Both the position numbers and the translations under genes were made by a program. Positions 1 through 12,599 of a stretch of 64,000 nucleotides of DNA are shown here, one piece after another. This stretch comes from Adiantum capillus-veneris (taxonomy: Eukaryota > Streptophyta > Polypodiopsida > Polypodiales > Pteridaceae): contig CM043958.1 in assembly GCA_014529385.2 (NCBI GenBank), positions 125,953,317 through 126,017,316 of the forward strand, written 5' to 3'. Position 1 is the stretch's first letter. Each line of letters begins with the position of its first letter. The notes under the pieces are model-generated. The model was not told the DNA's origin, searched no databases, and worked only from the letters and a program-made list of their open reading frames with translations.

Positions 1-1
1 T

Positions 2-1217
2 TTTAAGAAAGGAAAGGATCTATCAGTGGTTGCCTACACTGAACCAGTGAAGGTAGAACCAATCAAAGTAGCTCAAGAGGAAAGACCAGGTACCAATGGT
101 ACTGGTCAAGGACGCGGCAGATACCAACCAGGAATGGGCAGAGGAAGAGGAAGAGGCAACTTCTAGACCAAGAGCATGAATTGCTATACCTGTGGGAAGT
201 ATGGTCATTTTGCAGCCCAATGTCCAGATGCACCGGTAACGACTGCTACTGAGGCTAAGGCACCAGAGCCAGTCCCAGTCAGGGTGGTTACCAGGAGCAA
301 GGGAGTAATCATTGAAGAAATTCCAGACATTTCAGAAGTACCAATCAATCCTAACAGCAGCAAGTGGGCTCAACAAAGGGAAGTTTGGAAGGTCAAAGGT
401 AAAGAAAAGGTGGTAGATGAGTGGCAAGAGCAGCGGGAACTAGCAGCTAAAATCACAGAGGATTTAACTAAGAAGCTGCCAAAGCAGCCAGAAAGTTCTG
501 AAGCTAGAGTCATTCAGAAGATACCATCCCAATCGACTGATAGAGATCAGTCAGGACCGGCCATGACAGAGACCATGCTGGCTGTAGTACATGGACTAGC
601 TGATGAAATGGGAGTGGATGGAAAGAGTAGAAGTACTGCTAAAGAAGAATGGCAGTGTGAAGACACCAGTTCTTCAAGCTCTGACAATCAGTCTGACCAA
701 GAGGGAGAGGAAATTCATGTGAAAATTTGTGATAGAATCCAGAAGCTGACTGTAGAGCTGGAGGATATAAGAAAGACCTTGCCTGAGGTGGCCAACTTTA
801 TCAGACAACGTAGGAAGACTAAGGCAGAGGCCAGAACAGTGGACCTGACGGCTATCCGGGATGATGAAGTTCCACTTATTCAGGTAGACTACAAGGTCAG
901 GAAGCAGTGGGAACCTCTCTCAAGCATCATACTGGATGGAGGAGCAGGAGTCAACATAATGGGAGCCCATCTTCAGCAAAAGAATGGGTATCACTAACAT
1001 GAAACCAACACCATTCAAAGTAAGAATGGCAGATCATCGAGTCGTACAGGCGACAGGTATGATTGAAAACATGCAGATAAGAGTTGGGAGGGAGAAATTC
1101 AAAACCAGTTTCCTAGTCTTGGATGTGAAGGGAGCATATGGAATGCTACTAGGCCGTCCATGGTTAAGAATAGCACATGTTGTTCATGACTACGCAAACC
1201 AAACTTTGACCATATAA
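2..1217 (+). pseudogene. gag C-terminus and aspartic protease of Ty3/Gypsy element 1
   Basis: The frame is open from the left edge through a glycine/arginine-rich segment, then meets TAG at 164-166. It continues into a nucleic-acid-binding CCHC zinc knuckle (CYTCGKYGHFAAQC, C-x2-C-x4-H-x4-C) just after the Met at 176. A hydrophilic linker follows, then the protease with an active-site-like ILDGGAGVNIM near residue 253 of the 176-997 frame. The catalytic Asp is present. A frameshift near 975-990 moves the rest of the protease into the 984-1217 frame, where the second family motif MLLGRPWL is visible. Protease would process the polyprotein inside virus-like particles. The shift and the stops make this copy non-functional. 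Confidence 0.85.
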
Positions 1218-1289
1218 GGGGCCAATGGCAGAATCAAAATCCAGACCAACAACACTAGGAGCTGGAAAAAGGAACTGAGGCCGAAGGAG

Positions 1290-3113
1290 TTGTGTCAGAA
1301 ATACAGAGCCAAGAAAATTGAGCGAATGCTAGCAGCTATGAACATATTTCCTTTGGCAGAAATCGATTTGAATGCAGTCCTGCTGAACAAAGAGCAAGCT
1401 GACAAGCAGAAGAGAAAATTCCCTGATCAGTTTACTGAAGTCAATGCAGGGGAAAGAACAGTTCAGCTAACTGGAAGAATGGAGGAACCAGCTGATACTA
1501 GTATAATGGAAGAACCAGTATGTTCTGAAGAATACCCACTGGATCATAATAATGATTCAGAAATGAATGGACCTTCTTGGGACTACGCTGAAGAATCGAC
1601 CAAACGAAAAGGAGGCGGACCAAACTGGTTGCTTCCAGATGATCAGGAAGTAGAGGAGTGGAACCTTGGATGAGAGGAAAATCCCAGAATGATCAATCAA
1701 CAAGCACCTCAAACCGGCAATGAAGGAAAAGGCACGGAAAATGTTCCTGAACTATAAAGCTGTGTTTTGCCTGGGAACATACAGATTTGAAGGGAGTAGA
1801 TCCTGAAGTCTGTCAGCACCGAATACCTCTGAAACCGGATGCTAGGCTAGTAAGATTGCAAAGATACCGGATGAACCCCAACTATGCAAAGAAGGTCAAG
1901 GAGGATATTGATAATCTTCTCAAGGCTGGGTTCATTACGGAAGTAGCAAGCAGTGATTGGTTATTTCCCATAGTCGTCATTCCTAAGAAGAATGGGAAAT
2001 TAAGAGTTTGTGTCGACTATAGGAAACTAAATGCCCAGACTATTAAGGATCCATTTCCCTTACCTTTTATTGATATGTTGCTTGATGAGATCGCAGGATA
2101 TGAGATGTATAGCTTCATGGATGGTTATAGCGGCTATAACCAGTTATAGATCGCTCTTGAAGATAGGGCCAAGACCACTTTCATCACTAAGTGGGGAGCA
2201 TTCATGTATCTGGTAATGCCTTTTGACCTGTGCAATGCACCAGCTACTTTTCAGCGGTGTATGATGGAGATGTTTCATTAATTTATTCATCGGTTCCTCG
2301 CTATTTTCATGGATGACTTCACTATCTATTCAGATGAGGAACATCACCTTCTATTTCTAGAGATGGTTTTTAAATGCTGTCAGGAGAAGAGGATTTGTTT
2401 GAATCCATTCAAATCTGTATTTTTGGTCTGGAAGGGACAGCTACTGGGACATGTGGTTTCCCGCAATGGAATAGAGATGGCCAATGACAAAATACAGTGT
2501 GTCCAGCAAGCTAAAGCACCCAGAACTGCTTCAGAGTTGAGTTCTTTCTTGGATTATGTGAATTTCTCTAGAAGATTTGTACACAAGTTTGCTTCTCAAG
2601 CAGTACCACTATATGAGCTTACAAAGAAGACCAATAAGTTCAACTGGACTACTGAGTGTGAGGAGAGTTTTCAGAATTTGAAAAAAGCCATTACCAGTAA
2701 ACCAATCCTTAGGCAGCCGAATTGGGATATTATTTTTCATGTACATGTAGATGCTTCAGGATTGGCAATGGGGGCAATATTAGCTCAGCCAGATGGCAGA
2801 ACAGACTATGTGGTCTATTTTGCTAATCGCAGATTCAGTCAGGCTGAATAAGGCTATACAAATACTGAAAGAGAAGCCCTCGGAATGGTTTTTAGCACTA
2901 CGAAGTTCAGACATTACCTATTGGGGAAGTTATTCCATTTTTATGTGGATCATCAAGCTCTTCTGTTTCTGATTAACAAAGTTATTATTCAAGGCAGGCT
3001 AATAAGATGGATGATGTTCCTTATGGAATTTGAATTCAGAATTTTCCATAAACCTGGCTGAAACCATTATGGAGCTGACTTTCTTTCCAAAATTACGGAG
3101 GGATATTCAGAAT
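1290..3113 (+). pseudogene. reverse transcriptase and RNase H of Ty3/Gypsy element 1
   Basis: The 1290-1673 frame is the acidic protease-RT linker. RT proper starts about 1787: YRMNPNYAKK, then WLFPIVVIPKKNGKLRVC, VDYRKLN and SFMDGYSGYNQL. A TAG at 2147-2149 ends that stretch. The same frame resumes and hits TAA near 2279. The catalytic box FMDDF, the equivalent of YMDD, is encoded at about 2309. RNase H follows, with the expected acidic residues in HVDASGLAMGAIL, TEREALGM and FYVDHQALL, and is interrupted by a stop at about 2849. The enzyme would copy element RNA into cDNA. All signature motifs survive but are spread over several interrupted frames, so this is a relatively intact corpse. Confidence 0.88.
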
Positions 3114-3133
3114 CACCTCTGAGAGATGAGCCA

Positions 3134-4630
3134 GTGGGTGTTGATTTATTTCAGCTAGAAGCAGAAGAATCAGTGGATCCTGAATGGTATGATATTTATC
3201 AATTCCTTTCCCAAGGTGCCTTTCCGGAGGATTGGAAACAAAATCAGAAGAAAGCTCTGATCATAAAAAGCCTGAAATTTACCATCATCGGAATAGTACT
3301 TTATCGACTAGGTGTGGATGGTATACTTCGACAATGTGTCCCTATGGAAGGAAGAATGCAAGTGATTTCAGAAGCGCATAATGGTGAGTCTAGTGGACAC
3401 TTTTCCAACGAAGTGACCTACAAGAAGATTCTGCAAGCAGGTCTGTGGTGGAAAACACGGATTGCTGATGTCAGAAGGTTTTGTAAAACTTGTGACAAAT
3501 GCCAAAGAATGGGCCGACCAACAGCTGCTGCAGACATGACTCCCTTAATGCCAATACAACCATTGGGAGTATTCATGAAATGGGGACTGGATTTTATGGG
3601 ACCTTTTAAGAAGGTAACTCCTAGGAAGAACAAGTACATCGTGATGGCTACTTGTTATGTTACCAAGTTGGTTGAAGCTAAGGCTCTTCCTGACAACACA
3701 GCCAAGTCAACTGCAAGGTTTATGTTTGAGAATATTGTCGCCGATACAACCATTGGGAGTATTCATGAAATGGGGACTGGATTTTATGGGACCTTTTAAG
3801 AAGGTAACTCCCAGGAAGAACATCGTGATGGCTACTTGTTATGTTACCAAGTGGGTTGAAGCTAAGGCTCTTCCTGACAACACAGCAAAGTCAACTGCAA
3901 GGTTTTTGTTTGAGAATATTGTCGCCAATATGGATGTCCAGTAGAAATTGTGACCGATCAAGGAACACATTTTATCAATGATACTATGGAAATCCTATTG
4001 GATATGCTTTCAGTCAAGCATCGAAAATCTACTCCTTACTATCCTAGATGCAATGGACATGCTGAAAGTAGCAACAAGTCAATTAATACTATTCTCACTA
4101 AGGCGGTGCAAAAGAAACCAGACCAGTGGGATTTGAAGCTTCAGACTGCTCTATGGGCTTATAGGACAGCTTATAAGGTAACTACTGGAATGACACCATT
4201 CAGAATGGTGTATGGTACTAAAGCTGTGGTTCCTATGGAGTTTGTAATCCCCAGTCTGAGAATGGCTGTGAAGTATGGATTAGACTTCAACCATAACCTT
4301 AAGAAAAGACTGGATGAACTAATGCAATTAGATGAACTCAGGAAAAGGGCTATATTGGAATAATAAATCGTTCAACAACAAAGGAAGCACTGGCATGATC
4401 TCCGAATTAAAGTTTGAGAATTCCAGAAAGGAGACTTAGTGCTTCTATATCAGTCTAGATTGGGTCCAAAGAAGCCGAATTTGAAGATTGCCTGGGCAGG
4501 ACCTTTTGAGGTCTATTGGGTCTTCTCCAATGGCACAGTCAGATTGAAAGATTTATCTGGACTAATGTTGCCAGGAGTGTATAATGGAGCAAAGATCAAG
4601 CTCTATTATTCAGAGACTAGAGAAACTGGG
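3134..4630 (+). pseudogene. integrase of Ty3/Gypsy element 1, broken by an internal duplication
   Basis: The N-terminal HHCC zinc-binding module is visible (EAHNGESSGHF ... CKTCDKCQRMG). The catalytic core starts with GLDFMGPF, which holds the first Asp. The second Asp is in VTDQGTHF (about 3950) and the Glu is in GHAESSNKS (about 4055), giving the D,D-35-E pattern. The C-terminal GPF-like module (AGPFEVYWVF, then NGAKIKLYY) is at about 4490-4610. A 190-bp tandem duplication repeats the first-Asp region and shifts the frame, because 190 is not a multiple of 3. Further stops lie near 3942 and 4362. The open frame runs on to 5275 without recognisable domains. Confidence 0.88.
3554..3927 (+). 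repeat. 190-bp tandem duplication inside integrase
   Basis: The segment beginning ATACAACCATTGGGAGTATT at 3554 begins again at 3744. The second copy lacks 6 nt in its middle (AAGAACAAGTACATC against AAGAACATC) and has a few substitutions, so it is about 184 bp. It repeats the integrase core region that contains the first catalytic Asp. Confidence 0.95.
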
Positions 4631-5214
4631 TTAGAACAAGGAACTAAGGAACTAGAGGTTGCTGATCAAGAGATACCGAAATCAGATATTTTTGGACTTT
4701 TTCATGTGCAACCAGTTCCAGTTTCACAACCAGTACCAGAAGGACCAGATCAGTCTCATCTTAGAATCAGTACCAGTACGGTCGCACTAGACTGGTGGGA
4801 ATCAGTTCAGTACCAGTATGGACACACTTTCCAAATTTTAAGCGCCCAATGGTCAAATGGCACGCCAGTGGTAATTATTACAAGGATGGGTCGCAGTCTT
4901 GTCCAATGCATGTCTGCCACGACAGCAACGACGCACACAAGTCTAGGAGCGACGAGTGGTGGAGCTTTTATGGCGCAAACACGTATAACAGTCAGGAGAG
5001 TTAGCATTTTTTCCCATAAATCTCCTACGCGACGCTTTCCTCCTGTCAACCATTCGCCATCGCCGAGCTCTGAGGTTTCTTCACTACAGCCGCAAACTTC
5101 GACCTCTGACGAGACAGTTGACTGTCAAACAGTCTTACCAGTGACACCAGGAAACGGTTTCGACACAAGTCATCTTCTCCTTCGCATGTTTCATCGTCAT
5201 CGACCTCACAGTGT

Positions 5215-8200
5215 ATGGGTAGAAGGAAACGCTCAGAGAAGATGCAGGAAACTCTTGAGGAAACCCAGGCTATAGTTGATGAGCCAAAGGCAAGCCTTCC
5301 CGTTCTTCCATACAATAAAATCCAATGATATGTATTTACTGATCACGCAATGACTCTGCTACAACTCTGGGATCTGTGAGTCGTGTTGCAAGCTACAAGG
5401 ATTGCTTTTGATTCAGATATCATCAAGCAAGTTCTTGACTCCTTTGATGCTGAAACTGGCAGTGCTATGGTAAATAGTAGAAAGGTGTCAGTGACACCAG
5501 AAGCCATTGCATTCGCATTTTGGATGCCTAATGAGCCCAAACCGTCTGTGGAAAGTGCGTAGCAAATAAGTATTGCTTTGAAGGAGGATGAAATGGCTAG
5601 AAAGAAGCGTAAGGCAAGTGCTCAAGGAGTTCCAGTAGCAGGACTGGAAGCCTCCGCTGCTTACAGGTTTGTAGTTGAAGCAGTCAGCCTTAAGAACAAC
5701 CCAACGTATGTGTCAGAAAAATTGTTTGCTATGCTGTTGGCCACGATACTGGATCCACAAGTCCATATCAAACTTTGTCAAATACTCTCGCATAATGTAC
5801 TCCAACATACTGCCAAGCTGAAATCTCAAACTGTTTTCAAGGCATGGTATGTCTGGCAATTCCTGTATTGGGCTACTGCTGCAGATTTTAATGAGCAGGT
5901 AAAGCAGGCTTGGAGTGAGTAGCCCATTTATGAACCAAAGAAAATTGAACTATCCTCAGACGATGAGTAACTATCCTCAGACGATGAGGAAACAGACAGT
6001 CAAACGATTTCCACTGACCTGAAAAGGAAAGCCACTGCAGAAGAAGCTGGCAGTTCAAAGAAGCCAAGAATTACACTGACAAAAAGTAGTGAGTTTTTGA
6101 AGCAAATAGAAAGCCAGGCTAAGGCAGTAAGCACTGAGAAAGCTGATCAGCCAGTTGTCAAAAATACAATTGCTAGTGGATCTGGGAAAGATCATGTCAA
6201 GCCAGTCACTGTGGAGAAGATACCAGACCAGTCAGGGGACAAAGGCAAGAGTCAACTGGACAAAGGGAAAGGTCCAGCGTTCTCAACTTTGTCTGGTGGA
6301 GTTCCTGCCATTACTGGAAATCCTCTGCAGCTGGTAAAACAGGATATGTTGCAGCAAATGCAAACTCAGAAATTGAGAGGGCATCTTTTGCTCAGCAAAG
6401 CTGATTATGCTACTTTACCCTACGTGGCTCTAGTGGCAATATATGAACCTGTTGATTCTGATCCAACCACGGTCAAAGACAAATGTTCAGTACTGATATA
6501 GTCTTCTTGGAATACCATTGTCAGTTGTATGGGACAATTGGTGGAGGCTGCTGGATCAAAAGACGAAGTCAAAAAGCTTAAAGCTGACTTGGCAGAAGCA
6601 CAGCATCAGATTGAAACACTCCAGAAATCCCAGGAAGTGCAGAACATACAACACAGGGTACTGGAAGCTCAATCAGAAAGAACTCAGGAGTTGTTGAACA
6701 AAAAGTTAGCTAAGGCTGAGTCTGAAATTATGATCCTCAAAAGTCAAAGGAATGAAGCACTGAGAGCTGCCAAGTGAGCTGAAACGATGCTCAGGATGAA
6801 GCAGGCGGAATTCAGAAAGCTGCTATTGCACCATACAGCTCTGAAGCGTTCGCTAACTGACAGATACATCTACAATAGCTTGTCTGAAATTTTAAACCCT
6901 TCAGGCAATGTTGTTTTCGACTTAGAAAATTTAAAGTCCTTGATGGAAAGTATGCAGAGCGATTTGCAGGACAAGGTGGGTGAGTTCAATAATGCTCTAA
7001 TGAACCAAGCTATAATGGATTATATTGAGCAACAGACTTCCCCGGATGAGGATGAAGAAGATGAAGAAGATGCAGCTCATCAGGAGGAGGATAATCAAGA
7101 AACTAGGCATACAAAGGACGATGATGATGCCCCACCACCATCTCCACCTCCAGGATCGGGTACTGGGGGGACAGGGCCAGATGAAGGAGGCCAGTCCACA
7201 GCCAGACCAGAATGAGGGTCAGCAGGAAGGACAGGATAAAGAGCACCAGTCGGGTAATCAGCAGACTGAAGAGCAACAGCCCAGTAACACTAGGAATCAG
7301 CCAACTGATCAGTCCCATCAGAGCAGAGAGGCTAAAGGGAAAATGAAAGTTCAGGATGAGGGAACAGTGGGGGCTGATCATCAGCATTCACTGCAGCTCA
7401 TTACTTTGAATAAGCAACTAAGACATCAACAGGCCTCCATCACCAGACATTATCTGGAGGATGATGCTCTTTGGACTGACTTGGAAAGATTTCAAAGACT
7501 ATATGTGGGAGCCAGGGAAATGGTAGAACATTGGAAATCAGCTGCTTTCCATGATAAAGAAGCTTGTAGACTACCTGCGCATCCCAGTACAGTCCAGCTG
7601 TTGGAACGAGTTCCGGAATGGATATTGAATGCTGATGAGAAAGTGGCAAACCCGCACTAGAAAAGGCAGTCTACTGCAGATTGTCGGTCCTTAGCTCTAG
7701 AACTGGAACTTCTGCTGGGTAACAAACCAACTTACCGCTGCATGAAGGATGTTAGGATACAACTCAAGGAAGTTCTGGTACAAATGCAAGCTGCCATAGG
7801 TGTTTTGGATCAGAGAGTCAAAGCCATTCTTGAGGACCAAAAAACTACTAGCAGAGGACCTCAAACACGAATGTCAGTAGGAGCACAGGAAACTGCTCTC
7901 CGAACCCTGTTCCAGCTAGTGAGAATCACCAGAAAGATGATGCAGCAGGAGAACTAGGCTGTTCTCAATTTCCTGGAATTTGTGCATGATTCTCCAGTTC
8001 TCTTGTATGATGTTCTAGCAAGAGAAACTGAGCTGCCAAGATTCTTTCCAGCACTGTATCCTCAACATCAAGAACCAGTTGATCGACTCACATATTTCAA
8101 AATAACTGATGAGCTTCAGGATTGGTATGAGCGATCAACTATGGAATGGAAGACTTGGCAGACATTGCTCAATGATGCTCTCCAAATCAATGACATTCAT

Positions 8201-8698
8201 GCAATGAAAGAGGAGCTGCATAGGATTTAGCTGTGTATGGGCCAGTGAAAGATTCAAGTAAGAGGATTGACCAGGATTACTAATCAGTTGCTACAACTCA
8301 CGGTCGAATCTTCCAAATTACCTGAAAAAGACATTGCAGCAAATCCGGGTATGGCACCGCAGTACAGGGAGATGGTTGAGATTCTTTTCGAAGCTCGCGT
8401 CAAAACAAATCAGCCTCTTCCAGAAGGATGGATCCATATTGCTTCGCATTGTCATAAGCTGGCCAGAACCAGACTGAGCAAGGGCAGGCGTACACTCTAT
8501 GATCCTGACACCAAAACCTATCATTCTCTCACGCCTTATGAGGTAGAGATGAACACAGACCGGCGGGATCAGCTTGAGAAGGAGGCCATTTACCGACTGA
8601 TTCAGAAGGAGAATGCTGGTGCTGGGACTTCTCAGGCACCATCCCGGTCAAAGAGCAAAGGCAAAAGGGAGACGGTCCCATGGAAGGATACTAGGTAG
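5215..8698 (+). pseudogene. extra long ORF between pol and the 3' LTR of element 1
   Basis: This is a sense-strand frame downstream of integrase. From the ATG at 5215 a single frame runs to about 7215, broken by stops near 5326, 5386, 5560, 5920, 5968, 6499 and 6775. After about 7200 the coding signal moves by +1 and continues to a final TAG at 8696-8698, again with scattered stops. Undecayed it would be about 1,100 codons. Visible parts are a basic N-terminus (GRRKRSEK), a helical domain, a Lys/Ser-rich linker with a KRK cluster, a coiled coil at about 6550-6775, an acidic stretch at about 7045-7130, a Pro-rich PPPSPPPG, a Gln-rich linker and a second helical region. I recognise no domain. 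Plant Ty3/Gypsy elements can carry accessory or env-like frames here, but I see no signal peptide or transmembrane segment. Confidence 0.7.
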
Positions 8699-8993
8699 TT
8701 CCATCTCAGAATTCAGTGGCGACTTTTCTTCTCAGCAGGCAGGGAGAGATGGCATCTCTACCTTGGCCTGATGACAGCTCCACCTTGTCCTGGTGAGAGC
8801 TCCACCTTGGCCTTTTCCGCTGCCTTCCGCAATCCTTGGTCCTTCTTGAACTCCTACTCGTAATCTTTGAATGGCCATTCTCTATATGGTCAAGCTGGCA
8901 TCCCAACATCAGAACCAGACGATGGATTTTTCAGTCTCACATCAGAATCAGACAGGGGAATTTTTTAGAAATTTTGGAATCTTGCCAAAATTC

Positions 8994-9010
8994 AAGAAAG
9001 AAGGGAAGGA
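8994..9010 (+). other. polypurine tract of element 1
   Basis: A run of 17 purines (AAGAAAGAAGGGAAGGA) lies directly before a TG dinucleotide that starts the LTR. This is where plus-strand cDNA priming would occur. Confidence 0.7.
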
Positions 9011-9495
9011 TGTAGACGGCTAGATAATCACCATGTGGGAACGTGTTCTTAGAAGATGGGCAGCGAATTACTTAGTAATTACTAGAGTAATTACTACAGT
9101 AAACCCGAAGTGTATAAATAGGGCCCATTACATTATTATCAGGTGGGCAATTGTTATCACTTGTATTAGCGCTTTGGGCTATAATTGTACTTGAGCATCA
9201 GTGGCAGTATTGTCGGCTGTACTTTCTCTCTGTAATCATATTCGCTGTAATCTTGATCTGTAATCTCAATCATGGCATATATTTCAGTGATACTTACTTC
9301 TCATCCAGTCTTCTGAATCTGAATCTGAATCTGAACCTTATTCCAGTCTATAAGTCTGATTCTTATTTCAGTATCCTCATTTCAGTCTAGTCTCTGATTT
9401 CTGTCCAGTTTGCTATCTGAAATCTTCCCACACTAGTAGCTGAAATCCTTCAACACTGGAATTAATTGTCTCAAGAGATCAGCTCCAATTCCACA
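9011..9495 (+). repeat. LTR of element 1 (about 485 bp)
   Basis: It begins TGTAGACGGC immediately after the polypurine tract and contains a TATA box and a CT-rich transcript leader. It ends near CCACA at 9491-9495. A short array of GAATCT units lies near 9318-9340. The right boundary is less certain because no second LTR copy is in the window. Confidence 0.65.
9111..9122 (+). promoter_or_regulatory. TATA box in the element 1 LTR
   Basis: GTATAAATAGGG lies about 100 bp into the LTR, a usual position for the pol II promoter in the U3 region of a plant LTR. Confidence 0.6.
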
Positions 9496-9498
9496 TTA

Positions 9499-9510
9499 TG
9501 GTATCAACCT
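9499..9510 (+). other. possible primer-binding site (TGGTATCAACC)
   Basis: TGGTATCA is the start of the plant initiator-tRNA-Met complement used as primer by many LTR elements. It sits 3 bp after the LTR end. A PBS normally follows a 5' LTR, so its presence after this LTR suggests a recombinant or tandem LTR, or chance. Confidence 0.35.
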
Positions 9511-9620
9511 AAATCACATTGTCTTTGTGCGAGAATAGAAAGTGCATAGAGAATTGAATGAACATAACAACTACATAACATAAACTTAAAAGACTACACA
9601 TGAGGTGGGGAGGGGGATGA

Positions 9621-9652
<32 letters not shown>

Positions 9653-11760
9653 ATAAGAACATGCTTTTTTTTAACTTTAGAGAGAGAGAGAGAGACGGGT
9701 AAAGGGAAACTAAAAGAAAAACAACAACCCACTTCCATTACTATAAGTAGTCTTTGTAAGCCCTAATATTCATCTCTAAAGAAAAAGTTTTTTGCAAGGC
9801 ACTAAATCTTAACTAACAAAACAGCTGCAACTTCAAAATGACAGCCTTCGGAATGTTGCATTTGGTACTCGTAGAACCCATGGACCCACACAATGAATGC
9901 TTCTACCAAAATGACAATGCCCCTCACACAGGGTGTATAATACAATCCTCCAATTCTCATATCTATCCCTATAAGAGTATTCTGCATTGGCCGACAAGCG
10001 ATCTTCGAGCTCACAAACCCGTATGTGAGTTGCATTACGATTCAAAGCCACACTGATATAAAAGTACCCTTGGAGTCCTCCGAAAAACTCATGCACTTCC
10101 ATTAAAATGTTATCACGATAATAGTGATTCTTGCAAGCCAATTGGTTAATTACAATAAATTCAATAAAGCATTGTGCTTCATTGGTGTTGCTTACCGAAC
10201 AACTTCAAAGCTTTCAATACTGTGTACTACATCATGTGTACTAAGTGGGCCTCTCCAACCAGGTGGATCTAAATGAGAAATGTTTAGTTTGAACACCAAG
10301 CTGGAAAATTTTCAAAGGATATACTTAGATCCTACCATAGATAAGAAACGGTGGATGATGAAGCATCCAGCTAAACGTAGATACTGTCCAATGCCTTCTT
10401 TGACGTGGCATCTATAAATACAATATTTCAACCCCATCCAAGAAACATCATAACATCAACTTTTCATGACAATCAAAGTGTATAGAGAATTGAATCAACA
10501 TAGCAACTATAGTATGTGATCCACATGTTGGTGTAATCCAAAAGAGCACACTATTGATACCATTGAAACCTTGAAATTTGTAACAAAATCTTAGTTCTTG
10601 ATCACTCATAGACATGCATAAAGAGCTACACAAATCTACTCGTTTATGTGTACATAAGCCATAAAATTTCACCATTTTCACATAATGAGATGGAAAAACA
10701 TGAAAAATATCACGCATATGCAACAACTTAAAGCACAGGCAACACATAGTTTTGAACTTTTAAGAAAAGAAAATAACTTCAAATACCTTCAAACACCGAA
10801 AGATCTTATTTTCGATTTACATTGTCCACTCCATGCAAAATGTCAAAACTTTTAGGAAACGATCAAACAAAATAGTTAGTGGCAAAGGATGCTTTGGTGT
10901 AGTTTCAATTGGTAATATATAATAACTATAATAACATTCAAATTTCCTACACTATCATACATCGATGACCCTTCTGTAAAAATAATCCCACAAACTCTAT
11001 CGTCTTGTTTGAACCTTCCACAATTAGGATACATTATACATACTTTGTGGATACACATCATAACAAGTTCTCAATGGTCCCTAATTTCCAAAAGCAAAGG
11101 TTTTCATAGGAGGAAGTTTATTGTTTGCAAAGAGAAAACAAACATTAGGCACGTGCATATGCATCAATACAATAAAAGATCCCATTGAAGTGGTTTGATG
11201 TGCATGACCCCAATCTGAAGTTGTCTAGAATGGTCATTACAAACTAATAATGGGGTCTGGAAAGTGCTACCCAATTATTTGAGAGTGTAGAAAGTGAACC
11301 AAATCTAAAGGAGTAAGACAATTTCTACTTGTAAACCTAAAGATAACTTTCAGAATGAAATGTAGATAGTGGAAAAATATCATGGAATCTATCAAGCTTC
11401 CAAGTATTTCATTGCAACGTCCTTGAAGCTCACATAGGTAAGCATAGTTGTAATGATGGAAGCCTCTTTTCTAAAAACATGCTACCTTATGTCCCCAAGC
11501 CACAAAGGTAGTACCTCATATTGTTTTGACAAAAAATATCATCTCAACCAAAGTCTCAAAACTTAATTTAAGTATACTCTATGGCTTCATGCCATGTAGA
11601 TCAAACAACACAAGTATAAAACAAACAAAAACAACATGTTCACTAATTTATCCTACCAACACAATTTAAAGCAAGCTATGCTTTAGTACATCAACATAGT
11701 GAATCAAATTAACACACAAAAGTACGTGCTTCAACTATTTCTAGTAGCCAAGGTTGAACG
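9511..11760. other. non-coding AT-rich stretch, no gene seen
   Basis: Only short, unrecognisable frames occur. It holds GA microsatellites at 9621-9648 and 9679-9695. A motif of about 35 bp (GAGAATTGAAT...AACATA) occurs near 9535 and again near 10,480. I see no coding region, RNA gene or complete element. Confidence 0.5.
9621..9695. repeat. (GA)n microsatellites
   Basis: One perfect GA tract of about 28 bp and a second shorter tract lie about 30 bp apart. Confidence 0.95.
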
Positions 11761-11763
11761 TTG

Positions 11764-12315
11764 CTATATGGCACGGCCATCAGAAGCTCGAGCCATCTTT
11801 GTCATCAATGCATTCAATCGATTCAGATGGACCTTGAGCCGGGTTACCTCTCCTTCTAAAGCAAAGACCTGGTCCTTAAGTGCATCAATTTGGACTTGGA
11901 TTTCCCTATTGGGCATGTGTGAGCTTTGCATTGATTCAAATTGTTGCTCCATGTGCACCAGCATATTGAATTGGTTCTCCTCAACCTAGGCCATTCCTCC
12001 ATTGAAGCGTTGTGCACATAAACGCACCTCATTGCGAAGGTCTACAATTTGTTGGCCATTGGCTTGCTGAGCCACGTCCAAAAGTGTTTCCAAGTGTCGT
12101 TCAAAGTCCAACTACCTAGACTCACTACGGACAAAGAAGTCCCATAATACAGCCATGAGTTCATGATTACCATCATTTACCACAGGATTAATAGAAGAGG
12201 ATCCCATGCATCGAGCACTTTTCTTTGCCGCTCAAACATTGGCAAACCTTGGAGGAGTGGACTCAATACCATCTGACTCGGTCTCAACGATGGCATTGTT
12301 ATTCATGTTTTCCAT
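11764..12315 (-). pseudogene. decayed gag-like coiled-coil protein
   Basis: On the minus strand one frame of 184 codons runs from an ATG at 12,315 to the stop at 11,764 and is broken by three in-frame stops. The last 66 residues (from 11,964) are open and predict a coiled coil with heptad-like spacing (QVQIDALKDQVFALEGEV). The upstream part is acidic and helical. Length, composition and the isolated setting fit the N-terminal part of a retrotransposon gag, but no zinc knuckle or pol follows. It is not obviously related to the other gag genes in the window. Confidence 0.4.
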
Positions 12316-12540
12316 AGCTGTACCATTAAAAAGTACATCACAATGCATATAAAGTTGAACTATGTATCAACTACCACAAAATAAGCAATCCCTTGCACAA
12401 TATTACAAACATAACATCTTATCGTACAAAAAAACATAATCTACACAAAGCATAAGAGGTGCAAGTTCAGGAAAAGACACAGAGAGACTTTAATGTTTTC
12501 CTCAAGCAACATGCATGATTTTCTCTCTTCCTTATTGCAC

Positions 12541-12588
<48 letters not shown>
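12541..12588. repeat. (CT)n microsatellite
   Basis: A perfect CT tract of about 48 bp. Confidence 0.97.
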
Positions 12589-12590
<2 letters not shown>

Positions 12591-12599
12591 ATAGCAACC

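Larger units (their letters stand above)
1..9495 (+). mobile_element. Ty3/Gypsy LTR retrotransposon 1, 3' portion, decayed
   Basis: The order on the plus strand is gag end with zinc knuckle, aspartic protease, reverse transcriptase, RNase H, integrase, a long extra open frame, polypurine tract and LTR. RT before integrase is the Ty3/Gypsy order. No chromodomain is visible after integrase, so I call it a non-chromovirus. The 5' LTR and gag start lie left of the window. Every domain carries stops or frameshifts, so this copy cannot be autonomous. The lineage (Athila/Tat-like or a seed-free-plant lineage) is not settled by eye. Confidence 0.9.
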
